Shown here: positions 1 through 7,803 of the stretch, piece after piece
Layout of the letters: every line of letters begins with the position of its first letter
Position numbering within the stretch: position 1 is the first letter of the stretch
DNA from: Rugosimonospora acidiphila
GTDB lineage: Bacteria; Actinomycetota; Actinomycetes; Mycobacteriales; Micromonosporaceae
DNA length: 64,000 nucleotides
Assembly (NCBI RefSeq): GCF_039543385.1
Contig: NZ_BAABJQ010000011.1
Span: 204,476-268,475 of the forward strand
Direction of reading: 5' to 3'
Notes under the pieces: model-generated
Seen by the model: the letters and a program-made list of their open reading frames with translations, nothing else
Told to the model about the DNA's origin: nothing
The model's database searches: none
Position numbers and translations under genes: made by a program

Positions 1-603
1 GGTCTGCTGGGCCGCGGCCACGTCGTGGAAGCCGAGGCGCACGATGTAGAACGAGGTGCCGTCGCCGCGCGGTACCTCCAGGTAGTCCGACTGCGGGTGC
101 CCGGTCGCCTCCTGGTTGAAGTAGTAGTGCTGGTCGGCGTGGGACGGCCCGCGGAAGATGATGACCGCGCAGTCCACGTTCAGCGGCTTGCTCGACTTGT
201 TCGTGAAGGTGAGCTGGTAGGTGCCGTACCACTGGTTGCCGTTGAAGGCCACCTGCGCCGACAGCGGCACGTTGCTGGTGAACGCGGTGGTCAGCGGCTC
301 GGACAGGATCGGGTTGGCGCCGGACAGGGGGTAATCCACCCCGTGGCTGCAGCGCTCCAGTTGGCTGCCGTAGTCAGACGGGTTCCCGGCCGGGGCCTGT
401 TGGGTGAAGGTGGCGGGCCCGGCGCTGACCGCGGTGGTCTGGGTCACGTCCGCGGTGGCCCGGGCCGAGTGCGCCACCTGCCAGGCGATCGTGACGAGCA
501 GGAGCAGGGCGGCCGCTAGCGGGAAGGCTTTCGTGAGCCGGCACTTGGGCCGGATCAGCAAGGCGGCGCTTGACAGTCGCCGCCGGTTGGCGATGCGATT
601 CAT
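1..603 (-). CDS. Secreted or membrane-anchored protein of unknown function (C-terminus off the left edge)
   Basis: About 201 residues are visible and the frame is open to the window edge. The ATG at 603 follows a GGAGG with a 7-nt spacer. The N-terminus is Arg/Lys-rich, then has a hydrophobic stretch at residues 26-44 ending in Ala-rich sequence, which suits a signal peptide or an anchor. The exported part is rich in Thr, Ser, Asn, Tyr and Gln and predicted mostly beta, with two cysteines in the visible portion (one just after an Leu-Glu-Arg). I do not recognise the family. A cell-wall or polysaccharide-binding role would be a guess. Confidence 0.6.
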   Translation of the reverse strand, partial: MNRIANRRRLSSAALLIRPKCRLTKAFPLAAALLLLVTIAWQVAHSARATADVTQTTAVSAGPATFTQQAPAGNPSDYGSQLERCSHGVDYPLSGANPILSEPLTTAFTSNVPLSAQVAFNGNQWYGTYQLTFTNKSSKPLNVDCAVIIFRGPSHADQHYYFNQEATGHPQSDYLEVPRGDGTSFYIVRLGFHDVAAAQQT

Positions 604-856
604 CGAAGATCCTCCGGTGCGTGCGCGACCGCTGCCGCCGGCGGTCGCGACCCAGCGAGGCGGGCACGAAGTGGAGGCAGGGCCGTCTACCAGGGATGCC
701 CTGCGGGGAACGGCGGGCGCGGCCGATGCTGGCTCCCATGCGCGCTCGGCCCGGCGTCCGTCCGGTTTCCACAGTCTGGCCGGAGCCCGCCTTACATGCA
801 AGAGTTTCGATGTATTTTCGGGTGCGCCACCAACCGGTGCGCCATTCCTCGGCGCG
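604..856. other. Intergenic region with an AT-rich patch
   Basis: This holds the 5' region of the leftward secreted-protein gene. An AT-rich patch at about 793-822 stands out against the GC-rich flanks. Read leftward it contains TTGCAT, a 17-nt spacer and CAGACT, a weak promoter candidate. An 8-bp direct repeat GGTGCGCC lies at about 830-850. No gene was found. Confidence 0.3.
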
Positions 857-1483
857 CTACTCCTCGACCAGGGCCGGGTGCCGCGGATCGTCCATCCGGA
901 CCACCACCTCGGCCAGGCTCTCCGGGTCCACCTCGTCCCGGTACCGGTCGAACGCCGGCAGCGTCCAGCGCAGTTCGTCGCCGGTCCGCCGGGCCAGCGC
1001 CGCCGGCGACTGGGCGCAGTGCACGACGAGGTCGAGGTCGAGTCCGGCGCCCTGAAGCAGCGGGCCGGACAGCAGCAGCACGCCGCCGGTCGAAACGTCC
1101 ACATAGGACGGGCGGCTGGATCGGTCGGTTTCCGGGTTCCAGAACGTGGTCACGATGCGTCCCGAGCCGCCGGGCGCCAGCGGTCCCAGTACCTCACGGG
1201 ACAGTGCGGCCAGGTCGAACCACCGCTCGTAGTACGAGTCCGGGTTGTCGCGCCCCAACTCCAGGCGTACCGACGCCGGGCGCATGAAGTCGCCCAGGTC
1301 CACCCGCACCGCCTGCCGGCCCAGTACCCGCAACGGATCCACCATCGCGTCGGCCACCGCACCGGGCGCGGCCGACGGCGCCCCGTCGAACCCGACCCGC
1401 ACCCAGCCGCCGGTGGTGGTGGAGTCGATCCGCCCGGCCAGCTCGTCGACCAGCCGGGCCGGGGTGACCGGGCGGATCCTCAC
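857..1483 (-). CDS. Uridine kinase-like P-loop fold protein with degenerate Walker A
   Basis: A 208-residue protein resembling the actinobacterial 'uridine kinase' family (NMP-kinase fold). The segment at residues 28-40 sits where the Walker A loop should be, but reads FDGAPSAAPGAVAD and lacks the Gly-Lys-Ser/Thr core. The RPASVRLELGR and DSYYERWFD blocks are typical of the family. The last third carries conserved WTLPAF and VVVRMDD-type motifs. The GTG start overlaps the upstream oxidoreductase stop by 4 bp (GTGA), so translation is probably coupled. With no P-loop lysine, kinase activity is doubtful. The fold assignment is more secure than the reaction. Confidence 0.7.
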   Translation of the reverse strand: MRIRPVTPARLVDELAGRIDSTTTGGWVRVGFDGAPSAAPGAVADAMVDPLRVLGRQAVRVDLGDFMRPASVRLELGRDNPDSYYERWFDLAALSREVLGPLAPGGSGRIVTTFWNPETDRSSRPSYVDVSTGGVLLLSGPLLQGAGLDLDLVVHCAQSPAALARRTGDELRWTLPAFDRYRDEVDPESLAEVVVRMDDPRHPALVEE

Positions 1484-2412
1484 ACCGTCAGGACGAGCTT
1501 GCCGCGCACGTGCCCCTTCGCGAGCAGCCGCTGCGCCTCGGCCGCCTGCGCCAGGGGGAACTCCTGCTGCACCTCGACCAGCAACTTGCCCTCGTCGGCC
1601 AGCTTGCCCAGGTACGCCAGCCCGTCGCCGTCCGGCCGCACGAACGTGTACCGGCCGCCCTGCTCGAGCGCGGTCTTGGCATCGACGATCGAGCCGTGCC
1701 GGGCGGCGTCGCGCACCACCTGAGCGGACTGGGTCAGCGCCTCGCCGCCGACGTAGTCCAGCGCCACGTCGACCTTGCCGTCCCCGCCGACCGCCGCGGC
1801 CAGCTCCTCCGGCAGGTCCGGACCGTAGCTCAGCGGCTGCGCGCCAAGCGAGCGCACGAAGTCGTGGTTGCCCGGCGACGCGGTACCGAAGACCCGGGCA
1901 GCACCCATCGCGACGGCCAGCTGCACCGCGATGTGGCCGACCCCGCCGGCCGCGGCGTGCACGAGCACGGTGTCGCCGGCACGCACGCCGACGTCCCGCA
2001 GGGACTGCAGCGCGGTCAGCCCGGCCAGCGGTACCGCGCCGGCCTGGGCGAGGCTCAGCGATGCCGGCCTGCGGGCCACCGCCCGGTCGGCGACGACCAC
2101 CTTCTCGGCGTAGGTGCCGAACTGCACGCTGTCCTTGCGCGCGTACGCGTACACCTCGTCGCCTGCGGCGAACGCGGTCACCGCCGGACCGACCGCGGCC
2201 ACCACGCCGGCCACGTCCCAGCCGGGGATCAGCGGGGTGTGGTGCGGGAACGCGCCGCGCAGGTACCCCTCGCGGATCTTGTAGTCGACCGGGTTCACGC
2301 CGGCCGCGCGCATGTCGATGAGCACGCCGTCCGGCGTGAGCAGCGGGTCCGGCAGGTCCCGCAGGGACAGCACCTCCGGTCCGCCGAACTCGTCCAGCGC
2401 TATGGCCTTCAT
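1480..2412 (-). CDS. NADP-dependent medium-chain oxidoreductase, quinone-reductase type
   Basis: A 310-residue member of the zinc-independent MDR family. It has the GroES-like N-terminal half (AAGVNPVDYKIREG, then PGWDVAGVV). The Rossmann dinucleotide-binding loop VHAAAGGVGHIAVQLA lies near residues 152-167. The C-terminal block with GKVDVALDYVGG suits quinone or enone reduction using NADPH. No structural-zinc cysteine cluster is seen. Its ATG overlaps the upstream aldo-keto reductase gene by 4 bp and its end overlaps the kinase-like gene, so the three form a tight leftward operon. The natural substrate is not readable from sequence. Confidence 0.88.
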   Translation of the reverse strand: MKAIALDEFGGPEVLSLRDLPDPLLTPDGVLIDMRAAGVNPVDYKIREGYLRGAFPHHTPLIPGWDVAGVVAAVGPAVTAFAAGDEVYAYARKDSVQFGTYAEKVVVADRAVARRPASLSLAQAGAVPLAGLTALQSLRDVGVRAGDTVLVHAAAGGVGHIAVQLAVAMGAARVFGTASPGNHDFVRSLGAQPLSYGPDLPEELAAAVGGDGKVDVALDYVGGEALTQSAQVVRDAARHGSIVDAKTALEQGGRYTFVRPDGDGLAYLGKLADEGKLLVEVQQEFPLAQAAEAQRLLAKGHVRGKLVLTV

Positions 2413-3401
2413 GCCTTCTCCAGAATTTCGTCGATCTCGGCCAGCTCGGTGTCCGAGAAGGTGAGGTTGGACAGCGCGCCGAGGCCGTCCTCCAGCTGCC
2501 GTACGCTGCTGGCGCCGATCACCACCGAGGTCATCCGCGGATCGCGCAGCGTCCAGGCCAGCGCCATCTGGGCGAGGCTCTGCCCGCGCCGGCCGGCGAC
2601 CTCGTTCAGCGCGCGGATGGTGGACAGCCGCTGCGGCGTCAGGTCGCGCTCGCTCAGGAACCGGCTGGTGCGCGCCCGCGAGTCGGCCGGGATCCCGTCC
2701 AGGTACCGGTCGGTGAGCAGGCCCTGCGCCAGCGGCGAGTACGCGATCCCGCCGACCCCCTCGGTCTCCAGCACGTCCAGCAGCCCGCCCTCGACCCAGC
2801 GGTTGAACATCGAGTAGCTCGGCTGGTTGATCAGCATCGGGGTGCCCAGCTCGCGCAGGATCCGGGCGGCCTGCGTGGTCTGCTCGGGGGAGTAGTTGGA
2901 CACGCCGGCGTACAGCGCCTTGCCGGCCCGCACCGCCGAGTCCAGGGCACCCATCGTCTCCTCAAGCGGGGTGTCCGGGTCGAACCGGTGCGAGTAGAAG
3001 ATGTCCACGTACTCCAGGCCCAGCCGGCGCAGCGACTGGTCGAGGCTGGCGGTCAGGTACTTGCGCGACCCCCACTCGCCGTACGGCCCCGGCCACATGT
3101 CGTACCCGGCCTTGGTCGAGATGATCAACTCGTCGCGGTACGGGGCGAGGTCGCTGGCCAGGATGCGGCCGAAGTTCTCCTCGGCGCTGCCGTACGGCGG
3201 GCCGTAGTTGTTGGCCAGGTCGAAGTGCGTGACGCCGAGGTCGAAGGCGCGTCGGGAGATCTCGCGCTGCACACCGAGCGGGCGCTCGTGCCCGAAGTTG
3301 TGCCACAGTCCCAGAGAGATCGCCGGCAACCGGACGCCGCTGCGTCCGGACCTGCGATAGATCATGCTGTCATACCGGTCGTCAGCCGCGGTAAAGGTCA
3401 C
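2409..3401 (-). CDS. Aldo/keto reductase, YghZ/Kvbeta-like group
   Basis: A 330-residue (alpha/beta)8-barrel oxidoreductase. The opening DRYDSMIYRRSGRSGVRLP and SLGLWHNFG are characteristic of the L-glyceraldehyde-3-phosphate reductase (YghZ) branch. The catalytic Asp-Tyr-Lys-His set is placed by FDLANNYGPPYG, ISTKAGYDMWPGPYG and FYSHRFD. The NADPH-binding C-terminus has VVIGASSVRQLEDGL. The GTG start at 3401 is preferred because family members begin about 12 residues before the conserved YRR; a TAGGCT hexamer 7 nt upstream suggests a leaderless message. First gene of a three-gene operon. Confidence 0.88.
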   Translation of the reverse strand: MTFTAADDRYDSMIYRRSGRSGVRLPAISLGLWHNFGHERPLGVQREISRRAFDLGVTHFDLANNYGPPYGSAEENFGRILASDLAPYRDELIISTKAGYDMWPGPYGEWGSRKYLTASLDQSLRRLGLEYVDIFYSHRFDPDTPLEETMGALDSAVRAGKALYAGVSNYSPEQTTQAARILRELGTPMLINQPSYSMFNRWVEGGLLDVLETEGVGGIAYSPLAQGLLTDRYLDGIPADSRARTSRFLSERDLTPQRLSTIRALNEVAGRRGQSLAQMALAWTLRDPRMTSVVIGASSVRQLEDGLGALSNLTFSDTELAEIDEILEKA

Positions 3402-3408
3402 GACTGAA

Positions 3409-3414
3409 AGCCTA
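3409..3414 (-). promoter_or_regulatory. Leaderless -10 hexamer TAGGCT for the aldo/keto reductase operon
   Basis: On the minus strand TAGGCT is followed by 7 nt and then the GTG at 3401. There is no Shine-Dalgarno in between, so transcription likely starts at or next to the start codon. Confidence 0.5.
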
Positions 3415-3501
3415 GTAGGCGGATGAGGCCCGGCGGTCCGGGGTCGGTTGTCCGCTTCGTCGCGCTGGTGCCTGTTTCATCCGCCGGTGCCCCGGGCCGG
3501 G

Positions 3502-4395
3502 TCACGGGATGCGGGCGACCGCCCCGTAGAAGCCGGTCTCGGCCGGGGTCGGCCGGGGCGGTTGCTCGTCCCGCGCCCGCCAGTCGGCCACCGACACGAT
3601 GCCGGGGTCGATCAGGTCCAGCCCGTCGAAGAACGCCCCGAACTCCGCCTTGCTGCGCGGCCGGAACGGCTCCGGATCGCTGGCCATCATCCCGTGCAGG
3701 TGATCGACGGTGGCCACGGGCAGGTGGTCGAACGTGACGTGCGACATCACCAGGTAGCTGCCCGAGGGCAGGGCCCGCACCAGCGGCGCGACGAGGCCGT
3801 ACGGGTCGTCCGCGTCCACCACGAAGTGGAGCACCGCGACGAGCATCAGCGCGACCGGTTGGGACAGGTCGAGGGTGCCGCGCAGGTCGGGGTGGGTCAG
3901 GATCTCGTGCGGCTTGTGCAGGTCGGCGTCGAGGTAGGCGGTGGCGCCCTCGGGGGTGCTGGTCAGCAGCGCGCGGGCGTGGGCGAGGACGATGGGGTCG
4001 TTGTCGGCGTAGACGATGCGGGCGTCGGGTGCGATGCCCTGCGCGATCTCGTGGGTGTTGGGGCTGGTGGGGATGCCGGAGCCGATGTCGAGGAACTGGC
4101 GGATGCCGGCCTCGCCGGCCAGGTGGGTCACGGCCCGCCGCATGAAGCGCCGGTTCTCCAGCGCCGCGGTGCGCACCGTGGGGAACACCGCGAGCACCTG
4201 CTCGGCGGACTCACGGTCGGCGGCGAAGTTGTCCTTGCCACCGAGCAGGTAGTCGTAGCGCCGGGCCGGGTGCGCCACCGTGGTGTCGACGCGCGGATCG
4301 AGCCCCCGCAGGTGCGCGACCGTGGTGTCGACCCGCGGATCGAGCCCATGCGCGTCGAACGGCGATTCTCCCTGCTGATCGCTGACGTTGCTCAC
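3502..4395 (-). CDS. SAM-dependent methyltransferase, DUF574 (Methyltransf_19) family, paralogue 1
   Basis: 297 residues from the GTG at 4395, chosen because GGAGGG lies 5 nt before it; an ATG at 4416 lacks such a site. The SAM-binding motif I is FLDIGSGIPTSPNTHEIAQ, followed by the acidic strand IVYADNDPIVLAHARALL. The family signature LDLSQPVALMLVAVLHF marks the core. Near the N-terminus the conserved motif RVDTTVAHPARRYDYLLGGK is preceded by an in-frame copy of itself (RGLDPRVDTTVAHL). This is one of four tandem paralogues transcribed leftward. DUF574 proteins are common in actinomycetes, often near regulators; substrates are unknown and nothing here identifies one. Confidence 0.85.
   Translation of the reverse strand: MSNVSDQQGESPFDAHGLDPRVDTTVAHLRGLDPRVDTTVAHPARRYDYLLGGKDNFAADRESAEQVLAVFPTVRTAALENRRFMRRAVTHLAGEAGIRQFLDIGSGIPTSPNTHEIAQGIAPDARIVYADNDPIVLAHARALLTSTPEGATAYLDADLHKPHEILTHPDLRGTLDLSQPVALMLVAVLHFVVDADDPYGLVAPLVRALPSGSYLVMSHVTFDHLPVATVDHLHGMMASDPEPFRPRSKAEFGAFFDGLDLIDPGIVSVADWRARDEQPPRPTPAETGFYGAVARIP
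4291..4332 (-). repeat. 42-bp in-frame N-terminal repeat of methyltransferase paralogue 1
   Basis: One full 14-codon unit encoding RGLDPR(V)DTTVAH-type sequence, followed at 4333-4350 by a partial second copy. It duplicates the family's conserved N-terminal motif. Confidence 0.85.
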
Positions 4396-4557
4396 GCGCG
4401 CCCTCCGGTCGCTCATCGCCGGCCACGCCGGCCGCCCTCACCGGCCACCTCACCGGCTGTCCCCGCCAGGGCCCGCCCCCGTGAGCGGTGCCATCGGTCT
4501 ATGTAAGCGTTCCCATGTTAACGGAAGGCACGACCGGGTATCACCCGCGAAGAGCCC

Positions 4558-5478
4558 TCAGGGAACGCGAGCGACGGTGGCGTAGCAGCTCACGTCGGCG
4601 GCGGTGGGACGCGGCCGGGGCTCGTGCTCGGCCCGCCACTCGGCCAGCGGCACGATGCCCGGCTCCACGAGGTCGAGGCCCTCGAAAAACGACCCCAGCT
4701 CCGCCTTTGACCGCTGGCACAGCGCCTCGGCCTGGGCGACCCGGCTGAGCTGGTTGACGGTCTTCGGCGGCAGGAAGTCGAACGAGACGTGGGACACGAC
4801 CAGGTAGCTGCCCGGCGCGAGAGCGCCGACCAGGCGGTCGACCACGCCGGACGGGTCGTCCGAGTCGGCGAGGAAGTGCAGCACGGCGACGAGCATGAGC
4901 GCGACCGGCCGGGACAGGTCGATGGTCTGGCGCAGCTCCGGGGCGGCCAGGATCAGCTCGGGCTCGCGCAGGTCCGCGTCGACGTACGCGGTGGCGCCGT
5001 CGGCGGTGCTGGACAGTAGCGCGCGGGCGTGGGTGAGCACGATGGGGTCGTTGTCCACGTAGACGACGCGGGCGTCGGGTGCGATGCCCTGCGCGATCTC
5101 GTGGGTGTTGGGGCTGGTGGGGATGCCGGTGCCGATGTCGAGGAACTGGCGGATGCCGGCCTCGCCGGTCAGGTGCGTGACCGCGCGGCGGAGGAAGGCG
5201 CGGTTCTCCGTCGCCCACAGCCGAACGGTCGGGAAGGCCGCGATGATCCGGTCGCCGGACTCGCGGTCAGCGGCGAAGTTGTCCTTGCCACCGAGAAAAT
5301 AGTCGTAGCGCCGCGCCGGGTGCGCCACCGAGGTGTCGACGCGCGGATGGAGCCCCCGCGGGTGCGCCACCGAGGTGTCGACGCGCGGATGGAGCCCCCG
5401 CGGGTGCGCCACCGAGGTGTCGATCCGGGACGCCGCAGTGCCTGGTTCGACCTCTGCTTCCCGCTGCTGAGCGCTCAC
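4558..5478 (-). CDS. SAM-dependent methyltransferase, DUF574 family, paralogue 2
   Basis: 306 residues from a GTG preceded by GGGGGGA. It has the same architecture as its neighbours: FLDIGTGIPTSPNTHEIAQ for SAM, VVYVDNDPIVLTHARALL, and IDLSRPVALMLVAVLHF. Its N-terminus carries three successive copies of DTSVAHP separated by RGLHPR, the most of the four paralogues; the repeat DNA is nearly identical, so the expansion looks recent. It sits 162 bp upstream of paralogue 1 with its own ribosome-binding site. The three-copy segment precedes RRYDYFLGGKDNFAADRES, which in this family starts the folded domain, so the repeats probably form a flexible extension. Confidence 0.85.
   Translation of the reverse strand: MSAQQREAEVEPGTAASRIDTSVAHPRGLHPRVDTSVAHPRGLHPRVDTSVAHPARRYDYFLGGKDNFAADRESGDRIIAAFPTVRLWATENRAFLRRAVTHLTGEAGIRQFLDIGTGIPTSPNTHEIAQGIAPDARVVYVDNDPIVLTHARALLSSTADGATAYVDADLREPELILAAPELRQTIDLSRPVALMLVAVLHFLADSDDPSGVVDRLVGALAPGSYLVVSHVSFDFLPPKTVNQLSRVAQAEALCQRSKAELGSFFEGLDLVEPGIVPLAEWRAEHEPRPRPTAADVSCYATVARVP
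5341..5424 (-). repeat. Two near-identical 42-bp in-frame repeats in methyltransferase paralogue 2
   Basis: Units 5341-5382 and 5383-5424 differ at only the last base. With the adjacent partial unit they encode three DTSVAHP motifs. The unit is 14 codons, so gain or loss preserves the frame. Confidence 0.92.
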
Positions 5479-5849
5479 TGTTCCCCCCTTTGCCCGATCC
5501 CCCGTTCGACCTGACCGTTCCAGCGGGCTCGCCCCGGCAGTCGCGCCACCCCTGCGGCTGGTAGCGCTTCCAGGTCGGCCATGCCCAACCTCTCGCCAGG
5601 GAAAACGCGGCGGAAGGCGACGGGGATTCGGCTCTGGGGTCGGCCGACCGGGCTCAGTTCACCGGGCTCGGCGGACCCGCACTCGGCCTTTCGGGCCCAG
5701 CCGATCGAATGCGGCCGCCCGGGTTCAGCCGTTCAGGTTCGATCGATCGGGGCTCGGCCGACTGCGGCTCGGCCGATCGGGGTCCGGCCGGTCGGGGCTC
5801 AGCCGAGATCGGGGCTCAGCCAAGATCGGGGCTCGGTCGAGATCGGTGC
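5479..5849. other. Intergenic region between methyltransferase paralogues 2 and 3
   Basis: A 371-bp gap. The right part (about 5740-5849) is built of imperfect TCGGGGCTCGGCCGA-like units that run into a regular 17-bp array. The left part has the promoter and ribosome-binding region of paralogue 2. A short open frame from 5581 has no family features and lacks a ribosome-binding site. No gene called. Confidence 0.5.
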
Positions 5850-5857
5850 TCAGCCGA
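5790..5857. repeat. 17-bp tandem repeat (4 copies) overlapping the 3' end of methyltransferase paralogue 3
   Basis: Copies at 5790-5806, 5807-5823, 5824-5840 and 5841-5857 follow the consensus GATCGGGGCTCAGCCGA with 1-3 differences each. The last copy contains the stop codon (5850-5852) of the leftward gene. More degenerate copies extend to about 5740. Confidence 0.85.
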
Positions 5858-6740
5858 TTCTGGCGATGCCGGCGAGGCCGCCGACCTCGGCGGACGTGGG
5901 CCGGGGCTGCGGCTCGTGCTCCGCGCGCCACTCCTGCACCGGAACGACGCCGGGGTCCACCGGGTCGAGCCCGTCGAAGAACGTGGCGAACTCGGCGGTG
6001 CTGCGGGCGCGGAACGGCTCGGAGCCGACGATCTGGTTCAGCCGATCGGCGGTCTCCCGGGGCACGAAGTCGTACGTGACGTGGGAGAGGACCAGGTAGC
6101 TGCCCGGCGCCAGGGCCTGGATCAGCGGTGCGATCAGGCCGTGCGGGTCATCGCTGTCGGGGATGAAGTGGAGCACGGCAACGAGCATCAGCGCGACCGG
6201 TTGAGACAGGTCGAGGGTGCCGCGCAGCTCGGGGTGAGCCAGGATCTCGTGCGGCTTGTGCAGGTCGGCGTCCAGATAGGCGGTGGCGCCCTCGGGGGTG
6301 CTGGACAGCAGCGCGCGGGCGTGGGCGAGCACGATGGGATCGTTGTCCACGTAGACGACGCGGGCGTCGGGTGCGATGCCCTGCGCGATCTCGTGGGTGT
6401 TGGGGCTGGTGGGGATGCCGGTGCCGATGTCGAGGAACTGGCGGATGCCGGCCTCGCCGGCCAGGTGCGTGACCGCCCGGCGGAGGAAGGCGCGGTTTTC
6501 CATGGCCCAGGTGCGCATCGTGGGGAACGCTTCGATGAGCCGGTCGGCGGACTCGCGGTCGGCGGCGAAGTTGTCCTTGCCGCCGAGCAGGTAGTCGTAG
6601 CGCCGGGCGGGGTGCGCCACCGAGGTGTCGATGCGCGGATGGAGCCCCCGCGGGTGCGCGGCCGAGGTGTCGATGCGCGCTGCGACCGACCGCGGATCCC
6701 TCGCCCCGGATCGCTGATCATCTACCCGTTGGTCATCCAC
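5850..6740 (-). CDS. SAM-dependent methyltransferase, DUF574 family, paralogue 3
   Basis: 296 residues from the GTG at 6740, which has GGGGGAGG 5 nt upstream. Longer readings of the frame overlap paralogue 4 and look non-coding. Motifs are FLDIGTGIPTSPNTHEIAQ, VVYVDNDPIVLAHARALL and LDLSQPVALMLVAVLHF. The N-terminus has two copies of the DTS(A/V)AHP motif. The C-terminal end falls inside a 17-bp tandem repeat, so the last residues may vary between strains. Central DNA is almost identical to the other three copies while the ends differ. Confidence 0.85.
   Translation of the reverse strand: MDDQRVDDQRSGARDPRSVAARIDTSAAHPRGLHPRIDTSVAHPARRYDYLLGGKDNFAADRESADRLIEAFPTMRTWAMENRAFLRRAVTHLAGEAGIRQFLDIGTGIPTSPNTHEIAQGIAPDARVVYVDNDPIVLAHARALLSSTPEGATAYLDADLHKPHEILAHPELRGTLDLSQPVALMLVAVLHFIPDSDDPHGLIAPLIQALAPGSYLVLSHVTYDFVPRETADRLNQIVGSEPFRARSTAEFATFFDGLDPVDPGVVPVQEWRAEHEPQPRPTSAEVGGLAGIARIG
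6633..6674 (-). repeat. 42-bp in-frame repeat in methyltransferase paralogue 3
   Basis: The same 14-codon unit as in paralogue 2 (a few changes, including Thr-Ser-Ala for Thr-Ser-Val), giving two motif copies here. Confidence 0.88.
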
Positions 6741-6907
6741 CCGAGCCTCCCCCGGATCGCGGCGCTGTGGCGCTGGCCATCGTAGCGGCGAATCCGCTCG
6801 CCGTGGGGCAGCGCGCGGTGACGGTAGGGAACCCGCGCGGGTCCGAGGGCGTGGCGCCGGGGTGGGCGGCCGGGCAACCCACGCTCGCCTGTCAGGCCAC
6901 CTGCCCG

Positions 6908-7732
6908 TCAGGCCACCCGGGCGACCGCGGCGTACCCGGCCACGTCCGCGGCGCTCGGCCGGGGCGCCGGCTCCCGCTGCAACCGCCACTCGGGAGTCGG
7001 CACCAGGCCGGGGTCCACCGGGTCGAGGCCGGACAGCAGAGTCTCGATCCCCGCCCTCGGGCGGGGGTAGAAGCCCTCCGCGCTGGTGAGGCTCCGGATG
7101 TGCTCGGCCGCCCGCGCCGGCATGAAGTCGAGGGTGGCGTGGGACAGCACCAGGTAGCTGCCCGGCGCCAGGGCCTGGATCAGCGGTGCGATCAGGCCGC
7201 GCGGGTCATCGGTGTCGGGGATGAAGTGGAGCACGGCAACGAGCATCAGCGCGACCGGTTGGGACAGGTCGAGGGTGCCGCGTACGTCGGGATGCTCCAG
7301 GATCCTCCGGGGCTCGCGCAGATCCGCGTCGACGTACGCGGTGGCGCCCTCGGGGCCGCTGGTCAGCAGCGCGCGGGCGTGGGCGAGCACGATCGGGTCG
7401 TTGTCCACGTAGACGACGCGGGCGTCGGGTGCGATGCCCTGCGCGATCTCGTGGGTGTTGGGGCTGGTGGGGATGCCGGAGCCGATGTCGAGGAACTGGC
7501 GGATGCCGGCCTCGCCGGCCAGGTGCTCCACCGCCCGGCGCAGAAACCGTCGGTTCTCCAGGGCGGAGACGCGCGCGGTCGGCAGCGCGGTCATCATCCG
7601 GTCGGCGGACTCGCGGTCGGCGGCGAAATTGTCCTTGCCGCCGAGGAAGTAGTCGTAGCGCCGCGCCGGGTGCGCGACACTGGTGTCGATCCGTGAGGTG
7701 GCCGGCTGGGTACCGGTCGGAGTCTCGTCCAT
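6908..7732 (-). CDS. SAM-dependent methyltransferase, DUF574 family, paralogue 4
   Basis: 274 residues from the ATG at 7732; a GAGAGAGG-like site lies upstream. It has a single SRIDTSVAHPARRYDYFLGGK motif, so it represents the unexpanded, family-normal N-terminus. SAM motif FLDIGSGIPTSPNTHEIAQ and LDLSQPVALMLVAVLHF are intact. The C-terminal third (from FMPARAAEHIRSL) is the most divergent of the four, suggesting the substrate-facing part has drifted. It is probably the first gene of the leftward array: spacing of 160-370 bp between copies and separate ribosome-binding sites leave room for separate promoters. Confidence 0.85.
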   Translation of the reverse strand: MDETPTGTQPATSRIDTSVAHPARRYDYFLGGKDNFAADRESADRMMTALPTARVSALENRRFLRRAVEHLAGEAGIRQFLDIGSGIPTSPNTHEIAQGIAPDARVVYVDNDPIVLAHARALLTSGPEGATAYVDADLREPRRILEHPDVRGTLDLSQPVALMLVAVLHFIPDTDDPRGLIAPLIQALAPGSYLVLSHATLDFMPARAAEHIRSLTSAEGFYPRPRAGIETLLSGLDPVDPGLVPTPEWRLQREPAPRPSAADVAGYAAVARVA

Positions 7733-7803
7733 CCGTGCCTCTCTCGCAGCGGTTCCGGCAGCATAGCCGCGGCCCGGAATCGGACCGGGCCGGCCCCGGG
7801 CGG

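Noticed and set aside
5316..5424. Repeat array as a CRISPR
   Set aside because: Units abut without spacers, are in frame and encode a conserved protein motif.
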